The position numbers were made by a program, and so were the translations under genes. A stretch of 64,000 nt of DNA from Herbiconiux daphne (lineage in GTDB: Bacteria; Actinomycetota; Actinomycetes; Actinomycetales; Microbacteriaceae): positions 1 to 64,000 of the forward strand of contig NZ_JANLCJ010000007.1 of the NCBI RefSeq assembly GCF_024979295.1, in the 5' to 3' direction. The notes beneath the pieces are model-generated. The model had not been told where the DNA came from, ran no database searches, and saw only the letters and a program-made list of their open reading frames with translations. Shown piece after piece: positions 1-9,111 of this stretch; position 1 is the stretch's first letter; the number at the start of each line of letters is the position of its first letter.

Positions 1-144
1 GGCGCGGTCGCCGATGGCGGCGCGGTCGCCGATGGCGGCGCGGTCGCCGATGGCGGCGCGGTCGCCGATGGCGGCGCGGTCGCCGATGGCGGCGCGGTCG
101 CCGATGGCGGCGCGGTCGCCGATGGCGGCGCGGTCAGCGACGGC
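1..144. repeat. 18-bp in-frame tandem repeat array, cut by the left edge
   Basis: Seven perfect copies of GGCGCGGTCGCCGATGGC fill 1-126. A diverged eighth copy lies at 127-144, and a partial ninth fades after that. The array lies in frame with the aminotransferase fusion gene and encodes Gly-Ala-Val-Ala-Asp-Gly repeats. Because the unit is 18 bp, gain or loss of copies would not shift the frame. The array runs off the left edge, so the full copy number is unknown. Confidence 0.95.
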
Positions 145-2406
145 GGCGCGGTCGGCGGTGCGGGGGTCGACCACTCCCGGGCGTCGGCAGCGGCCTGGCA
201 CCCCCTGCTGCCGCAGGTCGAGGCCGCCGACGCGGTGACCCTCGACCTGTCGTCGACGAGCGCCGCCCTCGACGGCGGGCGGTTCGCACAGCCGGGAGTG
301 GAGGCATCCGTCGCCGCCGACCAGCTGCGCGCCGGCGCGGCCGCCACGATCACCCGCTTCGGCGAGCGCTGCCTGACGCGATCGGTGGTCGAATCGTGGC
401 GGCCGCACCCGTGCGTCGCGCTCAGCGTCGGGATCGCCCTCGCCGCGGCTCAGCCGGTGCACGCGCCGTGGGCCGGAAGGCTGACCACCACCGACGACGG
501 CCGCCTCCTGCTGCGCACCGACGACTCCGTGCTCGAACTGGTCGGCCTGACCCCCACGGCCGTGCTGCCGGGTGTGGCGGCGGGCGCCACCGGCAGCCGC
601 GGGCCGACCACGGGCGGCGCAGCGGCCGAGGCCGGCACATGCGCAGAGTCTGACCCCCACGGTCACGACGCCGAGCCGGGCGCTCGCGACGTGCAGGCCG
701 GCGCGTGGATCGGTGTCGCCGGCGCCCCGCTGCAACCCGGCGGCACCACCACCGGCACCACCACCACCGGCACCGCAGCCGACGGCGCGGTCGCCTTCGG
801 CGTGCGACTCGTGCGGCGGGGCGTCGACCTCGCACGAGTGCCGTGGTTCACCACGGTCGACCTCGAGCCCGCGTGGGCGCACGTCGTGCTCGACCCGACC
901 CCCTTCGTCTTCGCCACCACCCCCTCGACCAGATATGCCGCAACGGATGCCGACGGCACCGATGCCGCCCCGGCGTCCCTCGCGCCCGACGCGGCACCCC
1001 GCACCGATCCCGACGACGTCCCCGAGCCCGCCGACGACCGCGGTGGCACCGCCGACCCCGCGCGCCTCCCCGACACCGCACGCAGCGCCACGGCATCCGC
1101 CCCCGCATCCGCCCCCGCCGCCGCCCCCGCCGGCCTGCTCGACCGCCGCGCACGTGCCCTCGCCGACGTGCAGGAGCACTACTACGCCCGGCCGCCCGTG
1201 ATCGAGCGCGGCTGGCGGCACCACCTGTTCGACACCGACGCGCGCCCCTACCTCGACATGGTGAACAACGTCGCCTCGGTCGGTCACGCGCATCCGCGCA
1301 TCGCCGACGCCGTGGCGCGTCAGCTCCAGCTGCTCAACACCAATTCGCGGTTCAACTACCGGTCGGTCGTCGATCTCTCCGAGCGCCTGGCGGGGCTCGT
1401 TCCCGATCCGCTCGACTCGGTGTTCCTCGTCAACAGCGGCACCGAGGCGGTCGACCTGGCCCTGCGCCTCTCGTGGGCGTGGGCGAACCGCCGCGACGTG
1501 GTGGCGGTGCGCGAGGCCTATCACGGGTGGTCCGACGCGGCCGACGCCGTCTCCACCTCGACGGCCGACAACCCCGACGCCCTCTCGACGAGGCCCGACT
1601 GGGTGCACACCCTCGACGCCCCGAACGCCTACCGGGGCCGGCACCGCGGCGCCGACGTGCACCGCTACGCCGACGACGCCGTGGCCGCGATCGAGGCCCT
1701 CACGGCCGAGGGCCGGCCCCCGGCCGCCTTCATCGCCGAACCCTTCTACGGCAACGCCGGCGGGATGCCGCTTCCCGAGGGTTATCTGCGAGCCGTCTAC
1801 GCCGCCATCCGCTCGTCGGGCGGCCTCTGCATCGCCGACGAAGTGCAGGTCGGCTACGGCCGCCTCGGCGACCACTTCTGGGGGTTCGAGCAGCAAGGGG
1901 TGGTGCCCGATGTCGTCACCATCGCGAAGGCGATGGGCAACGGGCATCCGCTCGGCGCGGTCATCACGCGTCGCGACATCGCCCAGAACTTCCGATCGCA
2001 GGGCTCCTTCTTCTCGTCGGCCGGCGGCAGCCCGGTGAGCTCGGTGGTCGGCACCACGGTGCTCGACATCCTGCACGACGAGGGACTGCAGCAGAACGCA
2101 CGCGTGGTGGGTGCGCACCTCAGACGCCGGCTCGAAGAACTCGCCGAGCGGCATCCGCTCATCGGTGCGGTGCACGGGCTCGGCCTCTATCTCGGTGTCG
2201 AACTCGTGCGCGACCGCGTCACCCTCGAGCCCGCCACCGACGAGACCGCCGCCATCTGCGACCGGATGCTCGAACTCGGCGTCATCGTGCAGCCCACCTC
2301 CGACCGGCAGTGCGTGCTGAAGATCAAGCCGCCGCTCACGCTCACGCTGACCAGTGCCGACTTCTTCGTCGACACGCTCGACGAGGTGCTGACGCACGGC
2401 TGGTGA
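1..2406 (+). CDS. Class III PLP aminotransferase domain fused to an upstream M23/LytM-like region; 5' end missing
   Basis: The frame is open from base 1, so the gene starts upstream. The GTG at 235 is only the first internal start codon. After the Gly-Ala-Val-Ala-Asp-Gly repeats, a region containing HAPWAGRL and a biotinyl/LytM-like strand pattern resembles the M23 peptidase-like part of known multidomain fusions (aminoglycoside-phosphotransferase-like domain, M23-like domain, class III aminotransferase). An Ala/Pro/Asp-rich linker (about 900-1140) leads to a full class III aminotransferase. It has NSGTEAVDLA for cofactor phosphate binding, ADEVQVGYGR, and TIAKAMGNGHPLGA, whose Lys should bind PLP. 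The substrate is unknown; in relatives it is an amino-alcohol or amino acid. The gene converges on the aldehyde dehydrogenase gene 59 bp away. The kinase-like domain, if present, lies outside the window. Confidence 0.88.
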   Translation, partial: GAVADGGAVADGGAVADGGAVADGGAVADGGAVADGGAVADGGAVSDGGAVGGAGVDHSRASAAAWHPLLPQVEAADAVTLDLSSTSAALDGGRFAQPGVEASVAADQLRAGAAATITRFGERCLTRSVVESWRPHPCVALSVGIALAAAQPVHAPWAGRLTTTDDGRLLLRTDDSVLELVGLTPTAVLPGVAAGATGSRGPTTGGAAAEAGTCAESDPHGHDAEPGARDVQAGAWIGVAGAPLQPGGTTTGTTTTGTAADGAVAFGVRLVRRGVDLARVPWFTTVDLEPAWAHVVLDPTPFVFATTPSTRYAATDADGTDAAPASLAPDAAPRTDPDDVPEPADDRGGTADPARLPDTARSATASAPASAPAAAPAGLLDRRARALADVQEHYYARPPVIERGWRHHLFDTDARPYLDMVNNVASVGHAHPRIADAVARQLQLLNTNSRFNYRSVVDLSERLAGLVPDPLDSVFLVNSGTEAVDLALRLSWAWANRRDVVAVREAYHGWSDAADAVSTSTADNPDALSTRPDWVHTLDAPNAYRGRHRGADVHRYADDAVAAIEALTAEGRPPAAFIAEPFYGNAGGMPLPEGYLRAVYAAIRSSGGLCIADEVQVGYGRLGDHFWGFEQQGVVPDVVTIAKAMGNGHPLGAVITRRDIAQNFRSQGSFFSSAGGSPVSSVVGTTVLDILHDEGLQQNARVVGAHLRRRLEELAERHPLIGAVHGLGLYLGVELVRDRVTLEPATDETAAICDRMLELGVIVQPTSDRQCVLKIKPPLTLTLTSADFFVDTLDEVLTHGW

Positions 2407-2465
2407 GGGCCGCAGCGCTCACCAGCGAGCGGCCTCACCCACCCCGCTGCCGACCGCCGCGGGCC

Positions 2466-3932
2466 TCAGCCGTTGGGGATGAGGGTGTACTTCGTCGAGA
2501 GGTACTCGTGAATGCCCTCGAGCCCGCCCTCGCGGCCGAGCCCCGACTGCTTCACGCCCCCGAACGGTGCGGCCGCGTTCGAGATGACCCCGACGTTCAG
2601 CCCCATCATGCCGGTGTCGAGCTTGTCGATCATGCGCTGCCCGCGACCGAGGTTCTCGGTGAACACATAGCTCACGAGCCCGTATTCGGTGTCGTTCGCG
2701 AGCCGCACGGCCTCGTCTTCGTCGTCGAACTCCACCACCGACACCACCGGCCCGAAGATCTCCTCGCGCAGGATGTCGCTGCCGAGCGGCACCCCCGTCA
2801 CCACCGTCGGCTCGTAGAAGCTGCCCTCCCGCTCGAGCCGGTGCCCGCCCGCCACCAGGGTCGCCCCGCGTGACACGGCGTCCTGCACCAGTTCGTCGGC
2901 CTTGTCGACCGCCTTGGCATTGATGAGCGGGCCGATGCCCACACCCTCCTCGGTGCCGCGACCGATGCGGAACTGCCCCACCCGCTCGGCCACCCGCCGC
3001 GAGAACTCGACGGCCACCGAGCGGTGCACGATGAATCGGTTGGCGGCGGTGCACGCCTGCCCGATGTTGCGGAACTTCGCGAGCATTGCCCCGTCGACCG
3101 CCTTGTCGAGGTCGGCATCGCCGAACACCACGAAGGGCGCGTTGCCGCCCAGCTCCATCGAGGTGCGCAGCACGTTCTCGGAGGCCTGCTTCATCAGCGC
3201 GCGGCCGACCGGCGTCGATCCGGTGAACGAGAGCTTGCGCAGGCGGGGGTCGGCGATGATCGGGTCGGAGACGGCGCCCGAGGTCGAGGTCGTGATGACG
3301 TTCAGCACCCCGCCGGGCAGCCCCGCCTCTTCGAGCAGGCGAGCGACGTAGAGGGTGGTGAGCGGGGTGAGCGCCGCGGGCTTCACCACCACGGTGCATC
3401 CGGCAGCCAGCGCGGGCGCGATTTTGCGGGTCGCCATCGCGAGCGGAAAGTTCCAGGGCGTGATCAAGAAGCAGGGCCCCACCGGGCGCTGCGACACCAC
3501 CATCTGGCCCGTGCCCTCGGGGTTGCGCCCGTAGCGGCCCGCGATGCGCACCGCCTCTTCGCTGAACCAGCGCAAGAACTCGCCGCCGTAGGCCACCTCG
3601 CCCGCCGCTTCGGCGAGCGGTTTGCCCATCTCGAGGGTCATCAGCAGAGCCACGTCGCCTTTTCGTTCCTGCAGCAGGTCGAACGCGCCTCGCAGAATCT
3701 CACCGCGAACGCGCGGAGCCGTCGCCGCCCATTCGTCGGCGACGGCGACCGCGGCGTCGAGCGCCCGCATGCCGTCGTCGGGGCCCGCGTCGGCGATGCT
3801 CTTCAGCACCGCACCCGTCGCCGGGTCGTAGACGTCGAGCGTCTTACCGCTCGACGAGGCCACCCAGTGGCCGCCGATGAACAGCTGATCGGGCACGCCC
3901 GCCAGCAGATCGGCCTCGGATGCTGCACTCAT
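2466..3932 (-). CDS. gabD: NAD(P)-dependent succinate-semialdehyde dehydrogenase
   Basis: A 488-residue aldehyde dehydrogenase of full family length. It oxidises an aldehyde, most probably succinate semialdehyde, to the acid in the cytoplasm and links GABA breakdown to the TCA cycle. The catalytic Glu sits in SMELGGNAPF (residue 260) and the catalytic Cys in GQACTAANRF (residue 294). The cofactor-binding stretch TPWNFPLAMATRK and the FTGSTPVGR motif are intact. LEMGKPLAEA and the length fit the GabD subgroup. The convergent aminotransferase upstream suggests linked amino-acid or polyamine catabolism, but they are separate transcripts. Exact substrate is inferred. Confidence 0.9.
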   Translation of the reverse strand: MSAASEADLLAGVPDQLFIGGHWVASSSGKTLDVYDPATGAVLKSIADAGPDDGMRALDAAVAVADEWAATAPRVRGEILRGAFDLLQERKGDVALLMTLEMGKPLAEAAGEVAYGGEFLRWFSEEAVRIAGRYGRNPEGTGQMVVSQRPVGPCFLITPWNFPLAMATRKIAPALAAGCTVVVKPAALTPLTTLYVARLLEEAGLPGGVLNVITTSTSGAVSDPIIADPRLRKLSFTGSTPVGRALMKQASENVLRTSMELGGNAPFVVFGDADLDKAVDGAMLAKFRNIGQACTAANRFIVHRSVAVEFSRRVAERVGQFRIGRGTEEGVGIGPLINAKAVDKADELVQDAVSRGATLVAGGHRLEREGSFYEPTVVTGVPLGSDILREEIFGPVVSVVEFDDEDEAVRLANDTEYGLVSYVFTENLGRGQRMIDKLDTGMMGLNVGVISNAAAPFGGVKQSGLGREGGLEGIHEYLSTKYTLIPNG

Positions 3933-4050
3933 GTCGTTTCCTTTCGCGAGACCAGCGGATGCCGCCGGTGACGAATGCGGGCCGGTGGCGCCTTTACCGC
4001 GGTGGCTGCGTCCGGGCGGTGGCAGGCGACGGATGCCGCGGTGCTCGGGT

Positions 4051-4644
4051 TCAGCGATCGACCAGATCGGAGGTGATCAAGTCGGCCCCCGCGTGCGCGA
4101 GCTCGGCGATGGCCGCGCGCGAGGCATCCGGTGACACCCCGGCGACCAGGTCGGTGATGACCCGCACGTGCCGGCCGTGCTCGATGGCGTCGAGCGCGGA
4201 GGCGCGCACGCAGTAGTCGGTGGCGAGACCGGCGACGTCGATCTCGGTGACCCCGTTGGCGTCGAGCAGGTCGTGCACGGTGCCACCCTCTTCGGTGGTG
4301 CCCTCGTAGATGGAGTAGGCGGGCTGGCCCTGGCCCTTGCGCACGTGGTGGTCGATGGCCTGCGCCGTGAGGTCGTCGTGGTATTCGGCGCCATAGGTGC
4401 CGGCCACGCAGTGCACGGGCCAGGTCGACTCGAAGTCGGGGGCGGCGTCGGTGGCGAAGTGGCCGCCGTTGTCGTTGTCGGGGTCGTGCCAGTCGCGCGA
4501 GGCGATGACGTAGTCGTAGGTCGTCGGATGCTCGGCCAGCAGTTTCGAGATGCCGTTCGCGACGGCCGTTCCCCCCTCGACCCCGAGGGCGCCGCCCTCG
4601 ATGAAGTCGTTCTGCACGTCGATGATGAAAAGCGCTCGTGCCAT
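4051..4644 (-). CDS. pncA: Nicotinamidase (isochorismatase-family amidohydrolase)
   Basis: This enzyme deamidates nicotinamide to nicotinate in the NAD salvage pathway. The triad is visible: Asp in FIIDVQNDF, Lys in HVRKGQGQP, and Cys in ATDYCVRAS. The metal site is seen in SRDWHDPDN with the following GGHF. At about 197 residues it matches PncA. The ATG at 4644 is chosen over a TTG one codon earlier because AGGTGA lies 6 nt upstream. It stands alone between gabD and the D,D-carboxypeptidase gene, read in the same direction. A related cysteine hydrolase with another amide substrate is possible but less likely given the complete nicotinamidase motif set. Confidence 0.9.
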   Translation of the reverse strand: MARALFIIDVQNDFIEGGALGVEGGTAVANGISKLLAEHPTTYDYVIASRDWHDPDNDNGGHFATDAAPDFESTWPVHCVAGTYGAEYHDDLTAQAIDHHVRKGQGQPAYSIYEGTTEEGGTVHDLLDANGVTEIDVAGLATDYCVRASALDAIEHGRHVRVITDLVAGVSPDASRAAIAELAHAGADLITSDLVDR

Positions 4645-4705
4645 CAAGAATCACCTACTCTTCGCGGGAAGTGTTGCCTCCAGTTTAGGCCGCGGGCGGG
4701 GTGGG

Positions 4706-6304
4706 TCAGTTGTTCGAGAGGGTGTTGCCGCACTCGTAGACACCCGTGGTGAGGGCGTCGAGGGCGGCCTTCGCGCTGTCGCCGACGTCGTCGAGCGCGA
4801 AGAAGGCGAAGGTGAGCACGGTGCCGTCGGCGGCGTTGACGATGCCCGAGAGGGTGTAGCCGGTGTCGATCCAGCCGGTCTTCGCGATCACGTTGCCGGC
4901 GGCCGGCGAATCGCCGAAGCGGCCGGCGAGCGTGCCGCTCTGCGCCGCCACGGGCAGGCCGTCGTAGACGATGCCGAGGTTGCCCTCGCGGGCGTTGATC
5001 TTGACGAAGAGCTTCGTGAGAAGCGCTGGTGACACCCCGTTGTTGTCGCTGAGGCCCGAGCCGTCGACGATGGTGAGTCCGCTGGTGTCGAGACCGTAGG
5101 TGGCGAGCGCTTGCGGAATGGCGGCCTGCAGCGCCTCGAACGAGTTGCCCGTGCCGAGGCTCACCGCCACGAGCCGCGCGAGCATCTCGGCCTCGGTGTT
5201 GTCGGAGCGCTGCAGCGCATCGGGGATCATGGTCGACACCGGAGCCGAGAGCACCTGCCCGAGTTGGGGTGCGCCCGCCGTCGCCAGGCCTTCGGCGAGT
5301 GCCGCGTCGGGCACTCCGAGCGCGAGGGCCAGCGCCTGCCCGGCGCGCAGCACGGCATCGTCGCTGCGGGTGGAGACGTTGGCCGACGGGTCGGCGCGGT
5401 CGCCGTCGACCTGTAGGCCGGTCACCTCGGAGGAGTAGCCGTCGACCTGCTCCTTGCGGTTCCACGACGGCTGCCAGCGCTCGCCCGAGAACACGCTCGC
5501 GTCCATCACGATCGAGGTGATCGGGGTGCCGGCGGTGGCGGGATCGGCGTTCCAGGCCGCATCCACCTGGGCCGCGAGGTCGAGCATGCTGGCGGCGCCG
5601 GGATAGATGTTCGACGAGCCGCTCGCGAGGGTGATGTCGCCGCCGCCGACGAGCACCACCTGGCCGGGCTCGGTTCCCTTCACCACGGTGGTGGGCACGC
5701 GGTAGTCGGGGCCGAGCACGGCGAGTGCGGCCGAGCTCGTGAGCACCTTCATCACGCTCGCGGTGCGCGCGAAGGTCGACGCGCCGCGGTCGAACAGCAC
5801 CTCGCCGGTGGCCGCGTTGCGCACCGCGCCGAGGAACGTGCCGAGGCGCGGGTCGGTGGCGAGCCCGGCGACGGAGCAGGTGCGCAGCACCGCCGGGGCC
5901 GCCGCGGCCTGAGGCTGTGCCCGTGACGCGGGCGTGGGTGTGGGGGTCGGCGTCGCCGTGGCCTCGGTGACGGCGAGCGTCGAGGCCGGGGATCCTGAGC
6001 CGCCCACCGCGGCTCCGGCGGCGAACGCTCCGCCGCCGAGCACGAGCAGCACGGCGGCCGCGGCCGAGGCGATCCAGATGCGCGGATGCCGCCCCACGAG
6101 TGCCGCGACACCGCCCGCGCCTACCGCGGCTTCGGATGCAGCGGCCTGCCCGCCCACCGCCGTGGCCGCCGTAGCCGCCGTCGCCGCTGCCGCTGCCGGC
6201 GTGCCCGCGGTGGCGGCGTCGGCGGCGGCCGATGCGGCCGCTGCCTCCCGCTCTTCGGCCTCGCGCGCCTCGCGGCGAGTTCTCGGCGTCTCTGACTCGG
6301 ACAT
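4706..6304 (-). CDS. dacB: D-alanyl-D-alanine carboxypeptidase/endopeptidase, PBP4 type (S13)
   Basis: A cell-wall enzyme that trims or cuts peptidoglycan stem peptides. The three penicillin-binding motifs are all present: SVMK, SDN and KTG (AKTGWIDTG). The first 75 or so residues are Ala/Glu-rich and likely cytoplasmic. One membrane segment follows (IWIASAAAAVLLVLGGGAFA), then a Thr-Pro linker, so the catalytic part lies outside the membrane. The start is either GTG 6307 or the adjacent ATG 6304; neither has a clear ribosome site. The long Ala-rich cytoplasmic tail is unusual compared with secreted PBP4 enzymes but common in this family of actinobacteria. Confidence 0.88.
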   Translation of the reverse strand: MSESETPRTRREAREAEEREAAAASAAADAATAGTPAAAAATAATAATAVGGQAAASEAAVGAGGVAALVGRHPRIWIASAAAAVLLVLGGGAFAAGAAVGGSGSPASTLAVTEATATPTPTPTPASRAQPQAAAAPAVLRTCSVAGLATDPRLGTFLGAVRNAATGEVLFDRGASTFARTASVMKVLTSSAALAVLGPDYRVPTTVVKGTEPGQVVLVGGGDITLASGSSNIYPGAASMLDLAAQVDAAWNADPATAGTPITSIVMDASVFSGERWQPSWNRKEQVDGYSSEVTGLQVDGDRADPSANVSTRSDDAVLRAGQALALALGVPDAALAEGLATAGAPQLGQVLSAPVSTMIPDALQRSDNTEAEMLARLVAVSLGTGNSFEALQAAIPQALATYGLDTSGLTIVDGSGLSDNNGVSPALLTKLFVKINAREGNLGIVYDGLPVAAQSGTLAGRFGDSPAAGNVIAKTGWIDTGYTLSGIVNAADGTVLTFAFFALDDVGDSAKAALDALTTGVYECGNTLSNN

Positions 6305-6392
6305 CACTTCATGCTACCCGCGAGGCTTTCGCGCCCCCAGTTCTCCCAGCTCACGCGCCCCGCCGGCCGCGGCCCAGAGCCGCTCCGCCGGC

Positions 6393-7103
6393 TCAGCCCA
6401 GCCAGCCCCGGTCGGCGAGCCAGGCCGCGCACTCCGCGGTCCACATCTCAGGCAGGCCAGACCCGATCGCGAGCCCCAGACCGTGCTTGCCCGAGGGGTA
6501 CACGTGCACCGCGTGCGCCACCCCGGCCGCGTGCAGCGCTTCGCCGAGACGGTAGACCGGGGCCACCGGCACCACGTCGTCGTCGGAGGTGTGCCACAGG
6601 AACACGGGCGGCGCATCCGGAGTCACCAGCAGCTCGAGCGAGGTGGCTCGGCGCAGGTGCTCGTCGGCATCCGGCCCCAGCAGGTTCAGCCGTGACCCTT
6701 CGTGCCCTGGCAGCACCATCGACACCACCGGGTAGCACAGCACCGCGAGGTCGGCCACGTCGCCCGGGTCGTCGGCCGGGGCGAGCGCCGCCATGCCGGC
6801 CGCGTGACCGCCGGCGCTGAAGCCCAGCACGCCCACCTCGTCGACGCCCTCAGCCCGCCAGCGCCTGATCTCGGCGCGGATCGCCTCGGTGGGCAACGGA
6901 TGCCGCGTGAGCACCGGGTAGCGAAAGACGCTCGCCTCGACGCCCAGCCCCTGCAGCCACTCGACCACCGGCTCGCCCTCGTGCGGCGCGAGCCGCCCGT
7001 AGCCCCCGCCGGGCAGCACGAGCACGTGGCGGCGCACCCCACCGGGTCGCCGCCTCGATTCCCTCGGCGCCGAGTGGGCGCCCGAACCGAACATCGCGCT
7101 CAC
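6393..7103 (-). CDS. Alpha/beta-hydrolase, BD-FAE/acetyl-esterase-like
   Basis: A 236-residue cytoplasmic hydrolase. The oxyanion region LVLPGGGYGRL, the nucleophile elbow GFSAGG, the acid in HTSDDDVVP and the His in SGKHGLGL give a full triad in the usual order. This layout is typical of small esterases acting on acetylated sugars or xylan-type substrates (dienelactone/BD-FAE group). Its start overlaps the stop of the oxidoreductase gene by 4 bases (ATGA, 7100-7103), so the two are translationally coupled. The pair may act on a sugar derivative, which is inference. Confidence 0.8.
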   Translation of the reverse strand: MSAMFGSGAHSAPRESRRRPGGVRRHVLVLPGGGYGRLAPHEGEPVVEWLQGLGVEASVFRYPVLTRHPLPTEAIRAEIRRWRAEGVDEVGVLGFSAGGHAAGMAALAPADDPGDVADLAVLCYPVVSMVLPGHEGSRLNLLGPDADEHLRRATSLELLVTPDAPPVFLWHTSDDDVVPVAPVYRLGEALHAAGVAHAVHVYPSGKHGLGLAIGSGLPEMWTAECAAWLADRGWLG

Positions 7104-8083
7104 TCGCCCGGGTAGCGCACGCCGATCTGGGCCCGCACCTCATCGAGAACGCCCATGATCGCCACCGACTCCGCCACGGGCAGCAGCGGGCTCTCGGTCT
7201 CACCGGCCCGGATGACGCGCTCGAGTTCGAACGCCTGAAACTGCATGCCGCGCGAGTTCACAGGCTGCTCGAACCGCTCGAGCACCTCGTCGGTGTTGCT
7301 CGTGACGGTGAAACTCGTCGGCGCATACCAGACCCGCTCGATGTCGATGCGGGCCTCGGTGCCGATCACCGACGCCGTGACGGGGCCGGCGGTGTCGAGC
7401 GCGCTGTGCAGAACGGCCTGCCGCCCGCCCGCGTGCTCGAAGATGAGGGCGGTCTGGCGGTCGACCCCGGTGTCGGTGAGCGTGGCTTGCGCGAGGATGC
7501 GCTCGGGCACGCCGAACAGGTCGACCGCGAACGACACGGGGTAGATGCCGAGGTCGAGCAGCGCGCCGCCGCCCAGGTCGGGGTTGTTGATGCGGTGCTC
7601 GGGGTCGTCGGGAAGGTCTTGATCGTGATCGGCGAGCACGGTGCGCACGTCGCCCAGGGTGCCGGCGGCGATGATCTCGCGGATGCGCACCATGTGCGGC
7701 AAGAACCGGGTCCACATCGCCTCGAGCACGGCCACGCCCGCAGCGGCGGCGGCTTCCTGGATGCGGGCGGCTTCAGCGGCGTTGATCGTGAACGCCTTCT
7801 CGACGAGCACGTGCTTGCCGGCGCCGATGGCGAGCAGGGCGTTCTCGGCGTGGAACGTGTGCGGCGTGGCGATGTAGACCACGTCGACCTCGGGGTCGGC
7901 GACGAGCGCTTCGTAGCTCGGGTGCGCCGTCGCGATGCCGTGTTTCGCCGCGAATTCATCGGCCGAGGCCCGCGAACGCGACCCGACGGCGGTGACCGTC
8001 AGGCCCTCGGCCAGCAGGTCGGTGACGAAGGAGTGCGCGATGCCTCCGGTTCCGAGTATTCCCCAACGAATCTGCTCCGGCAT
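7100..8083 (-). CDS. Gfo/Idh/MocA-family NAD(P)-dependent oxidoreductase
   Basis: About 327 residues with an N-terminal Rossmann motif (GILGTGGIAHSF), EKAFTINAAEA (the family's EKP-like motif, here EKA), and a C-terminal alpha/beta domain with GGGALLDLGIYPV. Members oxidise or reduce sugar or inositol hydroxyls. I place the start at ATG 8083 (MPEQIRWG) because the reading frame upstream of it (to 8158) reads into the tRNA terminator and has no family match. The replacement of Pro by Ala in EKP may alter cofactor geometry. It forms a two-gene operon with the downstream esterase; substrate not determinable. Confidence 0.85.
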   Translation of the reverse strand: MPEQIRWGILGTGGIAHSFVTDLLAEGLTVTAVGSRSRASADEFAAKHGIATAHPSYEALVADPEVDVVYIATPHTFHAENALLAIGAGKHVLVEKAFTINAAEAARIQEAAAAAGVAVLEAMWTRFLPHMVRIREIIAAGTLGDVRTVLADHDQDLPDDPEHRINNPDLGGGALLDLGIYPVSFAVDLFGVPERILAQATLTDTGVDRQTALIFEHAGGRQAVLHSALDTAGPVTASVIGTEARIDIERVWYAPTSFTVTSNTDEVLERFEQPVNSRGMQFQAFELERVIRAGETESPLLPVAESVAIMGVLDEVRAQIGVRYPGE

Positions 8084-8140
8084 CCGCGACTCCGCTCTCT
8101 CAATAGCTCTGTCGAGCCTAGTGCTGCGTGCCCGCAGACA

Positions 8141-8168
8141 AGAAAAGCCCGGATGCACCGGGCTTCTT
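8141..8168 (-). terminator. Rho-independent terminator of tRNA-Thr
   Basis: The 8-bp stem AAGCCCGG/CCGGGCTT (8145-8152 and 8158-8165) has a 5-base loop. On the minus strand it is followed by TTTTCTTG, placing it 17 bp after the tRNA 3' end. Confidence 0.85.
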
Positions 8169-8184
8169 GTGTGGGCTGAAACGG

Positions 8185-8257
8185 GGCCGCCTCCGGGAAT
8201 CGAACCCGGGACCTATTCATTACGAGTGAATCGCTCTGCCGACTGAGCTAAGGCGGC
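8185..8257 (-). tRNA. tRNA-Thr(CGT)
   Basis: A complete cloverleaf reads on the minus strand. The acceptor stem GCCGCCT/AGGCGGC is perfect, the D arm is TAGCTCAGTCGGCAGAG, the anticodon loop is CTCGTAA (anticodon CGT at 8224-8222), and the T arm contains GGGTTCGATTCCC. CCA is not encoded. It decodes ACG. Confidence 0.97.
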
Positions 8258-8341
8258 CTGGCCGACGCTCAGCGCGCGGCACAGCAACAAAGCATAGCCG
8301 ATCCGCGAGGGTCTCGCGGACACCGAGCCGACCGCCGCGGC

Positions 8342-8995
8342 TCACACCCGCGAGGGCACCGCGACCACGTCGCGCATGCGCTCGTAGGCGCGGTGCAGGG
8401 CGTCGGGCAGCGAGACGGTCTCCGGATGTTCGGCCCACGACAACCAGGCCGACCGCGCGAGCGTCAGCGACAGCAGCGCGATCATGCGGGCCCGCTCGAG
8501 CACGTCGTCAGGGTCGGTGGGGTCGCCGCGGTGGGCGGCATCCGTTTCGAGGCGGCGGGCGACGGATGCCGCGACCTCGGCCTCGAATTCGCGCATCCTG
8601 TCGATCTTCAGCGCGAACACCTTCGGGTAGTCGTTCATCACGCGCCGGCGCAGGGCGTGGAGCTCGGGGTCGACGGCGCCGTCTTCGCGCGCCTGGTCGG
8701 CCATGATCACCAGCAGGTCGCCGAGCGGGTCGCGGTCGGGCGCTGCCGTCTCGAACTCGCGGGCGATCTCGTCGGTGAACACGAACGGCGCGTCGCCGGC
8801 GAGAGAGGCTTCTTTCGACGGGAAGTAGTTGAAGAACGTGCGCGGCGAGACGCCGGCGGCGTTGCTGATCTCGTCGACGGTGACCTGGTCGAGGCCCTGG
8901 TCGGCGGTCAGTCGCAGCACGGCGAGTTGGATGTTGCGGCGCGTCGCCTTTCGCTTGCGCTCTCGGAGACCGAGTTCCTCGGGTTCAGCGGACAT
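8342..8995 (-). CDS. TetR/AcrR-family transcriptional regulator
   Basis: A 217-residue regulator. The N-terminal helix-turn-helix is clear: TRRNIQLAVLRLTADQGLDQ, then TVDEISNAAGVSPRTFFNYFPSKEA, a canonical TetR recognition helix. The C-terminal ligand domain ends in helices typical of TetR_C_17-like actinobacterial members. No exporter gene lies next to it on the other strand, so the target is unclear. It stands alone between tRNA-Thr and the secreted peptidase gene, in the same direction as both. Confidence 0.9.
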   Translation of the reverse strand: MSAEPEELGLRERKRKATRRNIQLAVLRLTADQGLDQVTVDEISNAAGVSPRTFFNYFPSKEASLAGDAPFVFTDEIAREFETAAPDRDPLGDLLVIMADQAREDGAVDPELHALRRRVMNDYPKVFALKIDRMREFEAEVAASVARRLETDAAHRGDPTDPDDVLERARMIALLSLTLARSAWLSWAEHPETVSLPDALHRAYERMRDVVAVPSRV

Positions 8996-9049
8996 GCATC
9001 CATGATCTCAGAATCGAGGCGTCTGCATGCAGTTTCGCGGCGGACTCGC

Positions 9050-9089
9050 TGCCTCTGGGAGTGGGTGCCTGCCTCTGGGAGTGGGTGCT
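9050..9089. repeat. 20-bp tandem duplication between genes
   Basis: Two 20-bp units, TGCCTCTGGGAGTGGGTGCC at 9050-9069 and a copy differing at the last base at 9070-9089. The array lies between the TetR start and the S33 peptidase stop. No role visible. Confidence 0.85.
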
Positions 9090-9111
9090 TGCCTGCGCGC
9101 CGACCCGGCGA

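Noticed and set aside
1..144. Possible CRISPR array
   Set aside because: The repeats are direct and contiguous without spacers, and they encode a peptide repeat in frame.
705..2873. Long plus-strand frame overlapping the aminotransferase
   Set aside because: It is Arg-rich and reads the same DNA as the aminotransferase in another frame; typical high-GC shadow.
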